Assembly: GCA_036395835.1 (NCBI GenBank)
Contig: DASWCW010000113.1
Coordinates: forward strand, 1-64,000
DNA: 64,000 bases
Origin: AP-16 sp036395835
GTDB lineage: Bacteria; Pseudomonadota; Alphaproteobacteria; Rhizobiales; Xanthobacteraceae
Reading direction: 5' to 3'
In this document: piece by piece, positions 8,675 to 17,516 of the stretch
Numbering within the stretch: the stretch's first letter is position 1
Layout: each line of letters begins with the position of its first letter
Notes under the pieces: model-generated
What the model was told of the DNA's origin: nothing
The model's database searches: none
Seen by the model: only the letters and a program-made list of their open reading frames with translations
Program-made: the position numbers and the translations under genes

Positions 8675-9187
8675 ATGCAGGATCCTCTTGTTCGACTGCC
8701 GGTCGGCGTCGTCGTGGAGCGGCGCAAGGCGACGAGCCCATGGATCGAGCACGTATGGCGGCCCGTGGCGGTGCTGGCCGGCATCCCGGAAACGGCGCCC
8801 TGGACCGAGATCGCGGCCGTGCCGGACGCCGTGAGCTTCTTCGCGGGCAGCACCGATATCGAGCTTCATCGCTCGGAGACCGCCAATTATCGCGATAACC
8901 TCGCTACGGGCGCGCCCGGCCTCTGGGTCGTATTGCGACCGACCGGCCGGGAGCCACCCTTCGAGCTCAAGACCGTCACGGCCGATCCGGCCGAGGGCGA
9001 GGGGTTCACCGAGCCGGGCACGGATCTCGTCGAGCAGGTCGCGATGCCGGAGCCGATCCGCGAGGCCATCGCCGCGTTCGTTGCCGAGCACCCGGTCGAG
9101 CATTCCTTCGCGAAGCGCGAGCGGGATCGCGCCAATCCCGAGGCGCTGGGTCGGCGCGTTCCTGGCCGGAAAGGAGAGCGGCCATGA
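8675..9187 (+). CDS. DUF3305 domain protein
   Basis: This 170-residue protein matches the DUF3305 pattern: an N-terminal PVGVVVERRKATSPWIEHVWRPVAV region, a central NYRDNLATGAPGLWVVLRP block, and a C-terminal ERxxANPEALGRR. DUF3305 genes commonly precede DUF3306 in formate dehydrogenase loci of Proteobacteria; the biochemical role is unknown. It starts two bases after the upstream stop and overlaps the next gene by ATGA, so the three genes are tightly coupled. Confidence 0.8.
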   Translation: MQDPLVRLPVGVVVERRKATSPWIEHVWRPVAVLAGIPETAPWTEIAAVPDAVSFFAGSTDIELHRSETANYRDNLATGAPGLWVVLRPTGREPPFELKTVTADPAEGEGFTEPGTDLVEQVAMPEPIREAIAAFVAEHPVEHSFAKRERDRANPEALGRRVPGRKGERP

Positions 9188-9825
9188 CCGATCGCGAAGC
9201 ATTCCTGACGCGCTGGTCGCGGCGCAAGCGCGAAGCCGCCGCGCCCCGAACCGAAGCTGTTGCCGAAGAGCCCGCGACACCCGCTGCGGAGAGCAAGGAA
9301 TCGGCGAGCGCTCCGCCGCTTCCGCCAACCCGGGCGGAGCTGCCTCCGATCGATTCCATCGATAGCGGCACGGACATTCGCGCATTCCTGCAGGAGGGAG
9401 TGCCGCAAGATCTCGCGCGGGCCGCGCTGCGCCGCGCCTGGAGCAGCGACCCCGCCATTCGGGATTTCATCGGCCTTTCGGAGAACGCCTGGGATTTCAC
9501 GGCGCCGGAGGGCGTTCCGGGATTCGGACCGTTTAGTCCGGACGATGCTCGGCAGCTGGTGGCGCAGGTGTTCGGAGAGACGAAGTCGGCCTCGGGTACG
9601 GAGCCTTGCGTTGCCGCCGTCGCCGAGACCGATGGTTCCGCGAGCAGCGGCAGCGAGGCCGAACACGAGGTTGTGAACGCGCGAGAAGACGGCGGGACGG
9701 AAGCGCGGCCGGCCGGCGGTGTACTCCCTCCTGAGGGAGTCCAACCCGACCAGGACAATACCGCGATGCAACAAGAAGCGGCAGGACCGGGACCTCATCC
9801 GGACCCGTCCGACGCGTCGGGCTAG
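9184..9825 (+). CDS. DUF3306 domain protein
   Basis: This 213-residue protein has the DUF3306 layout. An N-terminal FLTRWSRRKR is followed by a low-complexity Ala/Pro/Glu-rich linker. A folded core comes next (about residues 60-120), with LRRAWSSDPAIRDFIGLSENAWDF. The C-terminus is long, acidic and apparently disordered. The family is found beside formate dehydrogenase and is thought to act in its assembly, without proof. It overlaps the DUF3305 gene by four bases. After it comes a 135-base gap before the TorD-like gene, long enough for an internal promoter. Confidence 0.78.
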   Translation: MTDREAFLTRWSRRKREAAAPRTEAVAEEPATPAAESKESASAPPLPPTRAELPPIDSIDSGTDIRAFLQEGVPQDLARAALRRAWSSDPAIRDFIGLSENAWDFTAPEGVPGFGPFSPDDARQLVAQVFGETKSASGTEPCVAAVAETDGSASSGSEAEHEVVNAREDGGTEARPAGGVLPPEGVQPDQDNTAMQQEAAGPGPHPDPSDASG

Positions 9826-9960
9826 GATTATTCAAATGGGCTATTGACCGATCTAAAATCGATGCGCAGACTCGCAGGGTCTTGAACCGCAAGAATAAAA
9901 TCCAGAGGCCGGTCGTTCGAACATTCGAAAGAAGCGGCTGACGAAGATGGGAGGAACGGG

Positions 9961-10608
9961 ATGCTCGCCAGCCGGATCGAGCCGTCCCAGCCATCGCAAT
10001 CGCAGGTGGAAGAGAGCCTCGCCGCGGCCACGCTGCCCGACGAGGTCGATGCCGCGCGCGCGCGCGAATACGCATTGCTTGGCGGCCTGCTGAGGCGAAC
10101 CCCGGATCGACAGCTGCTCGACGACATCGCCGATCTGAAAGTCGACGCGAGCGCGATCGGGCTTGCGCACGCAGCGCTCGCCGAGGCGGCCCGCGCCGCC
10201 AAGCCGGAGGCGGTGGAGCGGGAGTTCTTCGAACTGTTCATCGGCATCGGCCGCGGCGAGGTGATGCCCTATGGGTCCTACTATCTGACCGGCTTCCTGT
10301 ACGAGCGTCCGCTCGCGCGGCTGCGCTCCGACCTCGCGGAGCTCGGCATTGCGCGCTCCGAGAGCAATTACGAGCCGGAGGATCACATCGCCGCCCTGTG
10401 CGAGGTGATGGCGGGCCTCGCCGGCGGCCGGTTTCCGGCGCCGCCCGGCAGCGACGAGCAGATCTTCAAGAAGCATGTCGAGCCGTGGGCCGCGCGCTTC
10501 TTCGCGGACCTCGAGCGCGCGCAGGCGGCGCAATTCTATCGCGGCGTCGGCATGCTCGGCCGGACCTTCATCGAAATCGAATCGCAAGCATACGCACTGC
10601 CGGCTTGA
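9961..10608 (+). CDS. TorD/DmsD-family molybdoenzyme chaperone
   Basis: This 215-residue all-helical protein has the TorD-family signature: EREFFELFIGIGRGEVMPYGSYYLTGFLYERPLA, then EPEDHIAALCEVMAGL. Such chaperones bind the twin-arginine signal of a molybdoenzyme and hold export until the cofactor is inserted. The gene lies directly upstream of a small Tat peptide and the Tat-exported formate dehydrogenase alpha subunit, so these are the likely clients. GGGAGGAA-like sequence precedes the start. Confidence 0.88.
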   Translation: MLASRIEPSQPSQSQVEESLAAATLPDEVDAARAREYALLGGLLRRTPDRQLLDDIADLKVDASAIGLAHAALAEAARAAKPEAVEREFFELFIGIGRGEVMPYGSYYLTGFLYERPLARLRSDLAELGIARSESNYEPEDHIAALCEVMAGLAGGRFPAPPGSDEQIFKKHVEPWAARFFADLERAQAAQFYRGVGMLGRTFIEIESQAYALPA

Positions 10609-10639
10609 TGCGCCGGCCGAAGATCACGGAGAAGTTGCC

Positions 10640-10846
10640 ATGGACAAACCGGAAAAGAAAACAGTCGCCCGCCGCGATTTCCTCCGCGTGCTGGCCGCGG
10701 GCGCGGGCGCAGCAGCCGCCACCAGTGCCGCGCCGCTGACGACGCCGGCCGCCGCCGCTCAATCCGATCAGGACAAGCGCAAGGCGCGCTACAAGGAAAC
10801 CGAGCACGTCAAGGCGTTCTACCGCGTCAACAAATATCCGCAGTGA
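10640..10846 (+). CDS. Small twin-arginine protein of the formate dehydrogenase operon (FdhX-like)
   Basis: This 68-residue protein has a Tat signal, ARRDFLRVLAAG, at about residues 10-21. An Ala-rich hydrophobic stretch, a possible AAA cleavage site and a short charged tail ending HVKAFYRVNKYPQ follow. It belongs to the small formate dehydrogenase region Tat-target family (TIGR02811 as I recall it). It lies 31 bases after the TorD gene and 13 bases before the alpha subunit. The role is unknown; it may be a small periplasmic subunit or an assembly factor. Confidence 0.82.
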   Translation: MDKPEKKTVARRDFLRVLAAGAGAAAATSAAPLTTPAAAAQSDQDKRKARYKETEHVKAFYRVNKYPQ

Positions 10847-10859
10847 GGGAGATGAGGCC

Positions 10860-13769
10860 GTGCTGATCAAGAGGAAAGAACGCGAAGCGCGCCGCGGCAA
10901 GCTTGTGACGGCGCTCGCCGGCCAATCGAGCGGCGGACTGGACCGCCGTACGTTCCTGCGCCGCTCCGGCTTGGTTGCCTCCGGCCTGGCGACGCTCGGC
11001 GCCTTGCCGCTCGGCGGCATGCGCAGAGCCGAGGCGGGCCCGCCGCCCCGTGCCGGCGCCCCGGTTGCCACCCGCAAGAACATCTGCACGCATTGCTCGG
11101 TCGGCTGCACCGTGACGGCCGAGGTGCAGAACGACGTGTGGATCGGCCAGGAGCCGAGCTGGGACAGCCCGTTCAATCGCGGCTCGCATTGCGCCAAAGG
11201 CGCATCGGTCCGCGAGCTCGTGCACTCCGACCGCCGGCTCAAATATCCGCTCAAGCTCGTCAACGGCCAATGGACCCGCGTCTCGTGGGACAAGGCGATC
11301 GACGAGATCGGCGACAAGATCATGCAGATTCGCGAGAAATCCGGGCCCGATTCGGTCTACTGGCTCGGCTCGGCGAAGATGACCAATGAAGGGTCCTATC
11401 TGTTCCGTAAATTGGGAGCCTTCTGGGGCACCAACAACACCGACCATCAGGCTCGCATCTGTCACTCGACGACCGTCACCGGCGTGGCCAATACCTGGGG
11501 CTACGGCGCGATGACCAACAGCTACAACGACATCCGCAACGCCAAGACGCTGCTCATCTGGGGCGGCAATCCGGCCGAGGCGCATCCGGTGTCGCTGCAG
11601 CACCTGCTGGAAGGCAAGGAGCTAAACAAGGCGAATTTCGTCGTCGTCGATCCGCGCATGACGCGGACCGCCGCGCACGCCACCGAATACGTGCGGCTGC
11701 GCCCGGGCACCGACATTCCGGTGCTCTACGGCATGATGTGGCACATCCTCAAGAACGGATGGGAGGACAAGGAATTCATCAAGCAGCGCGTCTACGGCTT
11801 CGAAGACGCCAAGAAAGAGATCGAGAAGTGGGATCCGGCGGAGGTCGAGCGCGTCAGCGGCGTTCCCGGCGAGCAGCTCAAGCGCGTCGCCGAGATGTTC
11901 GCCACGCAGAAGCCGGCCACCTTGATCTGGTGCATGGGCCAGACCCAGCACTCGGTCGGCACCGCCAACGTGCGGGCGAGCTGCATGGCGCTGCTGTTGA
12001 CCGGCAACGTCGGGAAGCCGGGCACCGGCGCCAACATCTTCCGCGGCCACGACAACGTGCAGGGCGCGACCGACGTCGGGCTCGATATCGTGACGTTGCC
12101 GTTCTACTACGGCCTCGCCGAGGGCGCTTGGAAGCATTGGAGCCGCGTTTGGGAGGTCGATTACAATTATCTGCTGTCGCGCTTCGACGACAAGAAGATC
12201 ATGGAGACGCCCGGCATCCCGCTCACCCGCTGGTTCGACGCGGTGCTGCTGCCGAAGGACCAGGTCGCCCAGAAGGACAACGTGCGGGCCATGTTCGTGC
12301 AGGGCCACGCCAGCAACAGCATCACCCGCATTCCGGAGTCGGTGAAGGGTCTGGAGAAGCTCGATCTGCTGGTCATCGCCGATCCGCATCCGACCACCTG
12401 GGCGGTGCTGGCGGTCAAGGCGGGGCGCAAGGACGGCACCTATCTGCTGCCGGTATGCACCCAGTTCGAATCCTCGGGCTCGCGGGTTGCGTCCAACCGC
12501 TCGCTGCAATGGGGCGAGCGGATCGTGCCGCCGAGCTTCGAGACCAAGGACGACTATCAGGTCATTTATCGCGTGGCCAAGAAAGTCGGCATCGCCGACC
12601 AGATGTTCAAGAACATCAAGGTCGAGGACGATCGCCCGGTGCCGGAAGATATCCTGCGCGAGATGAATCGCGGCAGCTGGTCGACCGGTTATTGCGGCCA
12701 GTCGCCGGAGCGCCTCAAGCTCCACGCCGCCAATCAGAAGGACTTCGACCTGGTCACGCTGCGGGCCAAGGAAGGTCCCTGCAAGGGGGATTATTACGGC
12801 CTGCCATGGCCGTGCTGGGGCAAGCCGGAGCTCAAGCATCCGGGGTCGCCGCTGCTCTACAACACCACGCTGCACGTCATGGAGGGCGGCGGCACGTTCC
12901 GGGCGCGGTTCGGGGTCGAGCGCAACGGCGTGAACCTGCTCGCCGAGGGCGCGTATTCGGTCGGCTCGGAGATTCAGGACGGCTATCCCGAGTTCACCTA
13001 TGCGGTGCTCAAGAAGCTCGGCTGGGACAAGGATCTCGCGCCCGAGGAGCTCGCCACCATCGAGCGCATCGGCGGCGACAAGGCCGACGCGGTGGCGTGG
13101 TCGACGGATCTTTCCGGCGGCATCCAGCGCGTGGCGATGGCGCACGGCTGCGTGCCGTTCGGCAACGCCAAGGCGCGCATGAACGCCTTCGGCGTGCCGG
13201 ACCCGATCCCGGTGCATCGCGAGCCGATCTACACGCCGCGCGTCGATCTCGTCGAGAAATACCCGACGCTCGCCGACGCCCGCCAGTTCCGGCTGCCCAA
13301 CATCGGCTTCTCGGTGCAGAAGGCGGCGATCGAGAAGGGCGTCCCCAAGGAGTTCCCGCTGATTCTCAGCTCGGGACGCCTCGTCGAATACGAAGGCGGC
13401 GGCGAGGAGACCCGGTCCAACAAGTGGCTGGCCGAGCTGCAGCAGGACATGTTCATCGAGATCAATCCGGCCGACGCCGCCGATCGCGGCGTCAAGGAGG
13501 GCGGCTGGGTCTGGGTCACCGGGGTCGAGAACGCCTCGCGGGCCCGCATGAAGGCGCTTGTCACCGAACGGGTCGGCAAGGGCGTCGCCTGGATGCCGTT
13601 CCATTTCGGCGGCTGGTACCAGGGCGAGGATCTGCGCAGCAAATATCCGCAGGGCGCCGATCCGGTCGTGCTGGGTGAGAGCGCCAACACGATCACCAGC
13701 TACGGATACGATCCGGCGACCGGTATGCAAGAACCTAAAGTTACGCTTTGCCAGATCCGGGCGGCGTAG
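10860..13769 (+). CDS. fdhA: Formate dehydrogenase alpha (catalytic) subunit, Tat-exported, cysteine type
   Basis: This 969-residue molybdopterin enzyme oxidises formate to CO2 in the periplasm. A Tat motif, RRTFLRRSG, lies at about residues 29-37. The [4Fe-4S] site follows as CTHCSVGC plus a fourth cysteine in SHCAKG (residues about 80-120). The catalytic residue is a cysteine (C201 in ARICHST), where many homologues carry selenocysteine. Bis-MGD binding regions run through the rest, with the C-terminal domain starting near LILSSGRLVEY. The start is GTG, preceded by GAGGGAGATGAGG. The gene is co-transcribed with the beta and gamma subunits. Confidence 0.93.
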   Translation: MLIKRKEREARRGKLVTALAGQSSGGLDRRTFLRRSGLVASGLATLGALPLGGMRRAEAGPPPRAGAPVATRKNICTHCSVGCTVTAEVQNDVWIGQEPSWDSPFNRGSHCAKGASVRELVHSDRRLKYPLKLVNGQWTRVSWDKAIDEIGDKIMQIREKSGPDSVYWLGSAKMTNEGSYLFRKLGAFWGTNNTDHQARICHSTTVTGVANTWGYGAMTNSYNDIRNAKTLLIWGGNPAEAHPVSLQHLLEGKELNKANFVVVDPRMTRTAAHATEYVRLRPGTDIPVLYGMMWHILKNGWEDKEFIKQRVYGFEDAKKEIEKWDPAEVERVSGVPGEQLKRVAEMFATQKPATLIWCMGQTQHSVGTANVRASCMALLLTGNVGKPGTGANIFRGHDNVQGATDVGLDIVTLPFYYGLAEGAWKHWSRVWEVDYNYLLSRFDDKKIMETPGIPLTRWFDAVLLPKDQVAQKDNVRAMFVQGHASNSITRIPESVKGLEKLDLLVIADPHPTTWAVLAVKAGRKDGTYLLPVCTQFESSGSRVASNRSLQWGERIVPPSFETKDDYQVIYRVAKKVGIADQMFKNIKVEDDRPVPEDILREMNRGSWSTGYCGQSPERLKLHAANQKDFDLVTLRAKEGPCKGDYYGLPWPCWGKPELKHPGSPLLYNTTLHVMEGGGTFRARFGVERNGVNLLAEGAYSVGSEIQDGYPEFTYAVLKKLGWDKDLAPEELATIERIGGDKADAVAWSTDLSGGIQRVAMAHGCVPFGNAKARMNAFGVPDPIPVHREPIYTPRVDLVEKYPTLADARQFRLPNIGFSVQKAAIEKGVPKEFPLILSSGRLVEYEGGGEETRSNKWLAELQQDMFIEINPADAADRGVKEGGWVWVTGVENASRARMKALVTERVGKGVAWMPFHFGGWYQGEDLRSKYPQGADPVVLGESANTITSYGYDPATGMQEPKVTLCQIRAA

Positions 13770-13780
13770 GAGGCGGGACC

Positions 13781-14377
13781 ATGGCTCGAATGAAATTCCT
13801 CTGCGACGCCGATCGCTGCATCGAATGCAACGCCTGCGTCACTGCCTGCAAGAACGAGAACGAGGTGCCGTGGGGCATCAACCGCCGCCGCGTCGTGACG
13901 ATCGACGACGGCAAGCCCGGCGAGCGCTCGGTGTCGATGGCGTGCATGCACTGCACCGACGCGCCGTGCGCGGCGGTGTGCCCCGTGAACTGCTTCTACA
14001 CCACGGCGGACGCCGTGGTGCTGCACTCCAAGGACCTCTGCATCGGCTGCGGCTATTGCTTCTACGCCTGCCCGTTCGGGGCGCCGCAATATCCGCGCGT
14101 CGGCAATTTCGGCTCGCGCGGCAAGATGGATAAGTGCACCTATTGCGCCGGCGGGCCCGAGGCCGACAACACCGCGGAGGAATTCGACAAGTACGGCGCC
14201 AACCGCCTCGCCGAAGGCAAGCTGCCGATGTGCGCGGAGATGTGCTCGACCAAATCGCTCTTGGCCGGCGACGGCGAGATCATTGCCCAGATCTACAAGG
14301 AACGGGTGATGAAGCGCGGCTACGGCTCCGGCGCATGGGGCTGGAAGACCGCGTACCGCGAAGAAATCGCGGTGTGA
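13781..14377 (+). CDS. fdh3B: Formate dehydrogenase beta subunit (FDH3 type), 4 x [4Fe-4S]
   Basis: This 198-residue electron-transfer subunit passes electrons from the catalytic subunit to the membrane cytochrome b. Four cysteine clusters are visible: CIECNACVTACK, CMHCTDAPCAAVCP, CIGCGYCFYACP and CTYC with MCAEMC. There is no C-terminal membrane anchor, unlike E. coli FdnH, which is normal for the FDH3-type subunit. AGGAGG lies eight bases before the start. It follows the alpha subunit by 11 bases. No signal peptide is present, so it is likely exported in complex with the Tat-tagged alpha subunit. Confidence 0.92.
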   Translation: MARMKFLCDADRCIECNACVTACKNENEVPWGINRRRVVTIDDGKPGERSVSMACMHCTDAPCAAVCPVNCFYTTADAVVLHSKDLCIGCGYCFYACPFGAPQYPRVGNFGSRGKMDKCTYCAGGPEADNTAEEFDKYGANRLAEGKLPMCAEMCSTKSLLAGDGEIIAQIYKERVMKRGYGSGAWGWKTAYREEIAV

Positions 14378-14382
14378 CACGG

Positions 14383-14470
14383 CGTAAGCCCGCACCCGAC
14401 CGCTTGCGCGGTCGACCCCGGATCAGGTCCGGGGCGGGCCCTCTCCCCGCTGTGGCGGGGAGAGGTGCAG
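14383..14470. repeat. Dispersed palindromic repeat inside the fdh operon
   Basis: The block contains the stem CCTCTCCCCGC / GCGGGGAGAGG and an upstream palindrome around CCCCGGATCAGGTCCGGGG. It fills the 112-base gap between beta and gamma subunit genes. It may modulate mRNA stability or attenuate expression of the gamma subunit, but that is inference. Confidence 0.65.
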
Positions 14471-14489
14471 GAAAAAGGGAGGAAGCGGC

Positions 14490-15491
14490 ATGACGACGCT
14501 CGTCGCGCGCCTGGGGCTGATGCTTGCGGCATTGCTTTTTGCCGGGCTCCTGACGCTGGCGCCCCCGGCGCTCGCCCAGCAGCCGTCTTCGGTCAATCCG
14601 ACCGCGAGCTCGGTCAAGGAAGACAAGCTGTTGCAGCAGTTGCGGCGCATCGAAGGGCGCGGCTCGATTCCCGACGCGAAATCCTACGTGGTGGAGCAGC
14701 CCGCCGGCCGGGACTGGCGCCAGTTTCACGAAGTGACGCTGCGCTGGATCGGCGCGATCGCCATCCTGGGCATGCTGGTGCTGCTCGTCGTGTTCTACGC
14801 GGTCCGCGGCAAGATTGAGATCGACGCCGGCCGGTCCGACCGCACCATCACCCGCTTCAACGGCGTCGAGCGCTTCACCCATTGGCTGACCGCCGGCTCG
14901 TTCGTGATCCTGGCCCTCACCGGGCTCAACATCACCTTCGGCAAGCCGTTGCTGCTGCCGCTGATGGGGCCGGAGGCCTTCAGCAAATTCTCGGTCGTCG
15001 CCAAATACGTCCACGATTACCTGAGCTTTCCGTTTGTGCTGGGTCTCGTGCTCATCTTCGTGCTGTGGGTGAGGGACAACGTTCCGGGCCGGCTGGATGT
15101 GGAATGGATGAAAAGAGGCGGCGGCTTCTTCAGCCACGAGCACCTGCCCACGCCGCGCTTCAACGCCGGGCAAAAGGCGGTGTTCTGGGTGGTGATCCTC
15201 ACCGGCGCCGCCATGAGCGTGTCGGGCTATTATCTGATCTTCCCGTTCTACGCGTCCGGCATCGCCGGCATGCAGATCGCGGAAATCGTCCATGGCGTGC
15301 TCGCCGTGTTGTTCGTCGCCGCCATGCTGGCGCACATCTATATCGGCACGCTCGGCATGGAGGGGGCGTTCGACGCGATGGGCAGCGGCGATGTCGACCT
15401 CAACTGGGCCAAGGAGCACCATTCGCTCTGGGTCGCGCAGGAGCAGGCCCGCACGGCAGCCGCACCCCCGCACGCCACCCCGGCCGAGTAG
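14490..15491 (+). CDS. Formate dehydrogenase gamma subunit, cytochrome b556
   Basis: This 333-residue membrane subunit anchors the complex and passes electrons to quinone. It has a signal peptide (about 1-29, ending ALAQ) and a periplasmic stretch. A first membrane span lies near residues 87-108, and the usual four-helix cytochrome b core follows. Candidate heme histidines are in ERFTHWLTAGSF, the helix starting near VHDYLSF, EIVHGVLAVLF and MLAHIYIGTLG. The N-terminal extension is typical of the gamma subunit of FDH3-type enzymes. GGGAGGAAG precedes the start. It is the last structural gene before a repeat and mobB. Confidence 0.9.
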   Translation: MTTLVARLGLMLAALLFAGLLTLAPPALAQQPSSVNPTASSVKEDKLLQQLRRIEGRGSIPDAKSYVVEQPAGRDWRQFHEVTLRWIGAIAILGMLVLLVVFYAVRGKIEIDAGRSDRTITRFNGVERFTHWLTAGSFVILALTGLNITFGKPLLLPLMGPEAFSKFSVVAKYVHDYLSFPFVLGLVLIFVLWVRDNVPGRLDVEWMKRGGGFFSHEHLPTPRFNAGQKAVFWVVILTGAAMSVSGYYLIFPFYASGIAGMQIAEIVHGVLAVLFVAAMLAHIYIGTLGMEGAFDAMGSGDVDLNWAKEHHSLWVAQEQARTAAAPPHATPAE

Positions 15492-15517
15492 CGGGTAATC
15501 CGAGCTTCGCGGCAGTC

Positions 15518-15650
15518 ATTCCGGGCTGGCCCGCAGGGCCAGACCCGGAACCCATGACCGCGGATCGTGCGGCGTTCCCGCGCTAGCGCTGTCATCCGAT
15601 CGGTATTCACGGGTTCCGGGTTCGCCGCGCTGCGGCGCCCCGGAACGACG
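15518..15650. repeat. Pair of palindromic repeats (CCGGG..CCCGG type)
   Basis: Two stem-loops lie in the 184-base gap between the gamma subunit and mobB. The first has TTCCGGGCTGGCCC / GGGCCAGACCCGGAA arms, the second GGTTCCGGGTTCGCCGC / GCGGCGCCCCGGAAC. They share the core seen at 17-50 and 19.54-19.65 kb. They may serve as terminators for the fdh operon. Confidence 0.6.
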
Positions 15651-15675
15651 GCGCAAGGAATGCTATATTGACCGC

Positions 15676-16203
15676 ATGCGCGTCATCGGTATCGCCGGCT
15701 GGAGCGGGGCGGGAAAAACCACGCTGTTGACCAAGCTGATCCCACGGCTGGTCGAGCGAGGCCTCCGGGTCTCCACCATCAAGCACGCCCACCACGGCTT
15801 CGACGTCGACCAGAAGGGCAAGGATTCCCATACGCACCGCGTGGCGGGGGCAACCGAAGTGCTGGTGTCCTCGGCCAACCGCTGGGCGCTCGTCCACGAG
15901 TTGCGGGGCAGCGCCGAGCCGGCGCTCGACGCGTTGCTGCAAAAGCTCGCGCCGGTCGATCTGGTCGTCATCGAGGGATTCAAGCGCGGCCCGCATCCCA
16001 AGCTCGAGGTGTACCGTCAATCGGTCGGCAAGCCGCTGCTCCATCCCGAGGATCCCAATATCGTCGCGATCGCGTCGGACCGGCCGCTGCCCGCTGCACG
16101 GGTCCCGGTGCTGGCGATCGACGACATCGATGCGATCTTCGAGCTGGTGCTCGCCCGCGCGGCGCCGGTCGGGGCGCTGCTCGAAAGCACGGAGAGCGGC
16201 TGA
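15676..16203 (+). CDS. mobB: Molybdopterin-guanine dinucleotide biosynthesis adaptor MobB
   Basis: This 175-residue GTP-binding protein helps MobA attach GMP to molybdopterin. The P-loop GWSGAGKTT lies at residues 8-16. The region IKHAHHGFDVDQKGKDSHTHR is the MobB signature, and VVIEGFKRGPHPKLEVYR follows. Length is normal. The stop overlaps the start of moeA (TGATG), so the two are coupled. It supplies the bis-MGD form of the cofactor needed by the formate dehydrogenase upstream. Confidence 0.93.
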   Translation: MRVIGIAGWSGAGKTTLLTKLIPRLVERGLRVSTIKHAHHGFDVDQKGKDSHTHRVAGATEVLVSSANRWALVHELRGSAEPALDALLQKLAPVDLVVIEGFKRGPHPKLEVYRQSVGKPLLHPEDPNIVAIASDRPLPAARVPVLAIDDIDAIFELVLARAAPVGALLESTESG

Positions 16204-17459
16204 TGGCGCAGCTCTCCGACGATTGCTTCGCGTTCGGCGGTCCGCTGCTCTCGGTCGAGGATGTCGAGCGGCTGATGTTCGAGCGCGTCAATCCGGTCGT
16301 CGAGAGCCAACCGGTGAGCCTCGATGCCGCCGCCGGCCGTGTGCTTGCCGAGGACGTGATCGCCCCGCTCGATTTGCCGCCGTTCGACAATTCCGCGGTC
16401 GACGGCTACGCGGTCCGCCACGCCGATCTCGATCAGGGCGGCGCGACGCGGCTCGTCGTGGTCGACCGCCTCACCGCCGGGCGCGCCTCGGCGCGGCCGG
16501 CGCGCAAGGGCGAAGCCATTCGCATCTTCACGGGCGCGCCGATGCCCGCGGGCGCCGACACCGTGTTCATGCAGGAGGATTGCCGCGCCGACGGCGCATG
16601 GGTGATCGTGCCGACGGGGCTCAAGCCGGGCGCCAACCGCCGGCTGGCCGGCGAGGACGTGCGCGCGGGCGCGGTGGCGCTGCCGGCCGGGCGCCGGCTC
16701 GGGCCGCAGCATATCGCGCTCGCGGCGGCGCTCGGGCTGACCGAGCTTCCGGTCCGGCGACGCGTGCGGGTCGCGCTATTCTCCACCGGGGACGAGATCG
16801 TGGAGCCGGGATCGCGCCGGCCCGACGCCGCGGTGTTCGACGCCAACCGCCGCCTGCTCGCCGAACTGCTGGCCCGGCTCGGGGCCGCAATCACCGATCT
16901 GGGCATTCTGGCCGACGATCCGCGGCGGCTGCAATCCGCGCTCGCGGCCGCGGCGGAAAATCATGACCTCGTGCTGACCTCAGGCGGCGTTTCGACCGGC
17001 GAAGCCGATCACGTGCGCGCGGCGGTCGAAGCCGTCGGCAAGCTGGTGTTCTGGCGCGTCGCCATCAAACCGGGACGGCCGGTGGCGATGGCGGTGATCA
17101 AGGGCGCGGCGTTCGTCGGCGTCCCCGGCAATCCGGTCGCGGCGTTCGTCACCTTCGTGCGCGTCGTGCGGCCGCTGTTGTTTCGTCTCGCCGGCGCGTT
17201 GCCGGATCCGATGATGGCGCTCCCGGTGCGCGCCGGCTTTTCCTATCGCAAGAAAAAAGGGCGACGCGAATACGTCCGGGTGACGCTCAGGCGCGGCGAG
17301 GACGGCAGCATCGAAGCCAGCAAATATCCCCAGGACGGCGCCGGAATCTTGAGCTCGCTGACCGAGAGCGCGGGATTGGTGGAGCTCGACGAAGAGACGA
17401 CGCGGATCGAGCCGGGGCAGCAAGTCGGCTTTCTCCCGCACGCATCGTTGATCGGGTGA
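16203..17459 (+). CDS. moeA: Molybdopterin molybdenumtransferase MoeA
   Basis: This 418-residue enzyme inserts molybdate into adenylylated molybdopterin. Recognisable segments are PPFDNSAVDGYAVR near the N-terminus, RIFTGAPMPAGADTVFMQED, the MoCF domain with STGDEIVEPG and DANRRLLAELLARLGA, and TSGGVSTGEADHV. VFWRVAIKPGRPVAMA and GVPGNPVAAFVTF follow. It is full length for the family and overlaps mobB by one base. Confidence 0.95.
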   Translation: MAQLSDDCFAFGGPLLSVEDVERLMFERVNPVVESQPVSLDAAAGRVLAEDVIAPLDLPPFDNSAVDGYAVRHADLDQGGATRLVVVDRLTAGRASARPARKGEAIRIFTGAPMPAGADTVFMQEDCRADGAWVIVPTGLKPGANRRLAGEDVRAGAVALPAGRRLGPQHIALAAALGLTELPVRRRVRVALFSTGDEIVEPGSRRPDAAVFDANRRLLAELLARLGAAITDLGILADDPRRLQSALAAAAENHDLVLTSGGVSTGEADHVRAAVEAVGKLVFWRVAIKPGRPVAMAVIKGAAFVGVPGNPVAAFVTFVRVVRPLLFRLAGALPDPMMALPVRAGFSYRKKKGRREYVRVTLRRGEDGSIEASKYPQDGAGILSSLTESAGLVELDEETTRIEPGQQVGFLPHASLIG

Positions 17460-17464
17460 GGTTC

Positions 17465-17505
17465 GTAGCCCGGATGGAGCGGAGCGAAATCCGGGCTACC
17501 CATCA
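17465..17505. repeat. Short inverted repeat TAGCCCGGAT..ATCCGGGCTA
   Basis: The arms TAGCCCGGAT and ATCCGGGCTA enclose GGAGCGGAGCGAA. A related, less perfect copy starts near 24460. It lies between the convergent ends of moeA and a small minus-strand gene, so it may be a bidirectional terminator as well as a dispersed repeat. Confidence 0.6.
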
Positions 17506-17516
17506 GTGAACCCTGG

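Noticed and set aside
11460..11462. Possible selenocysteine codon in the formate dehydrogenase gene
   Set aside because: The catalytic position is an ordinary TGT cysteine codon and the frame has no internal TGA.
11622..13730. 702-codon minus-strand frame opposite the formate dehydrogenase alpha gene
   Set aside because: Same reason: reverse shadow of a strongly conserved gene.
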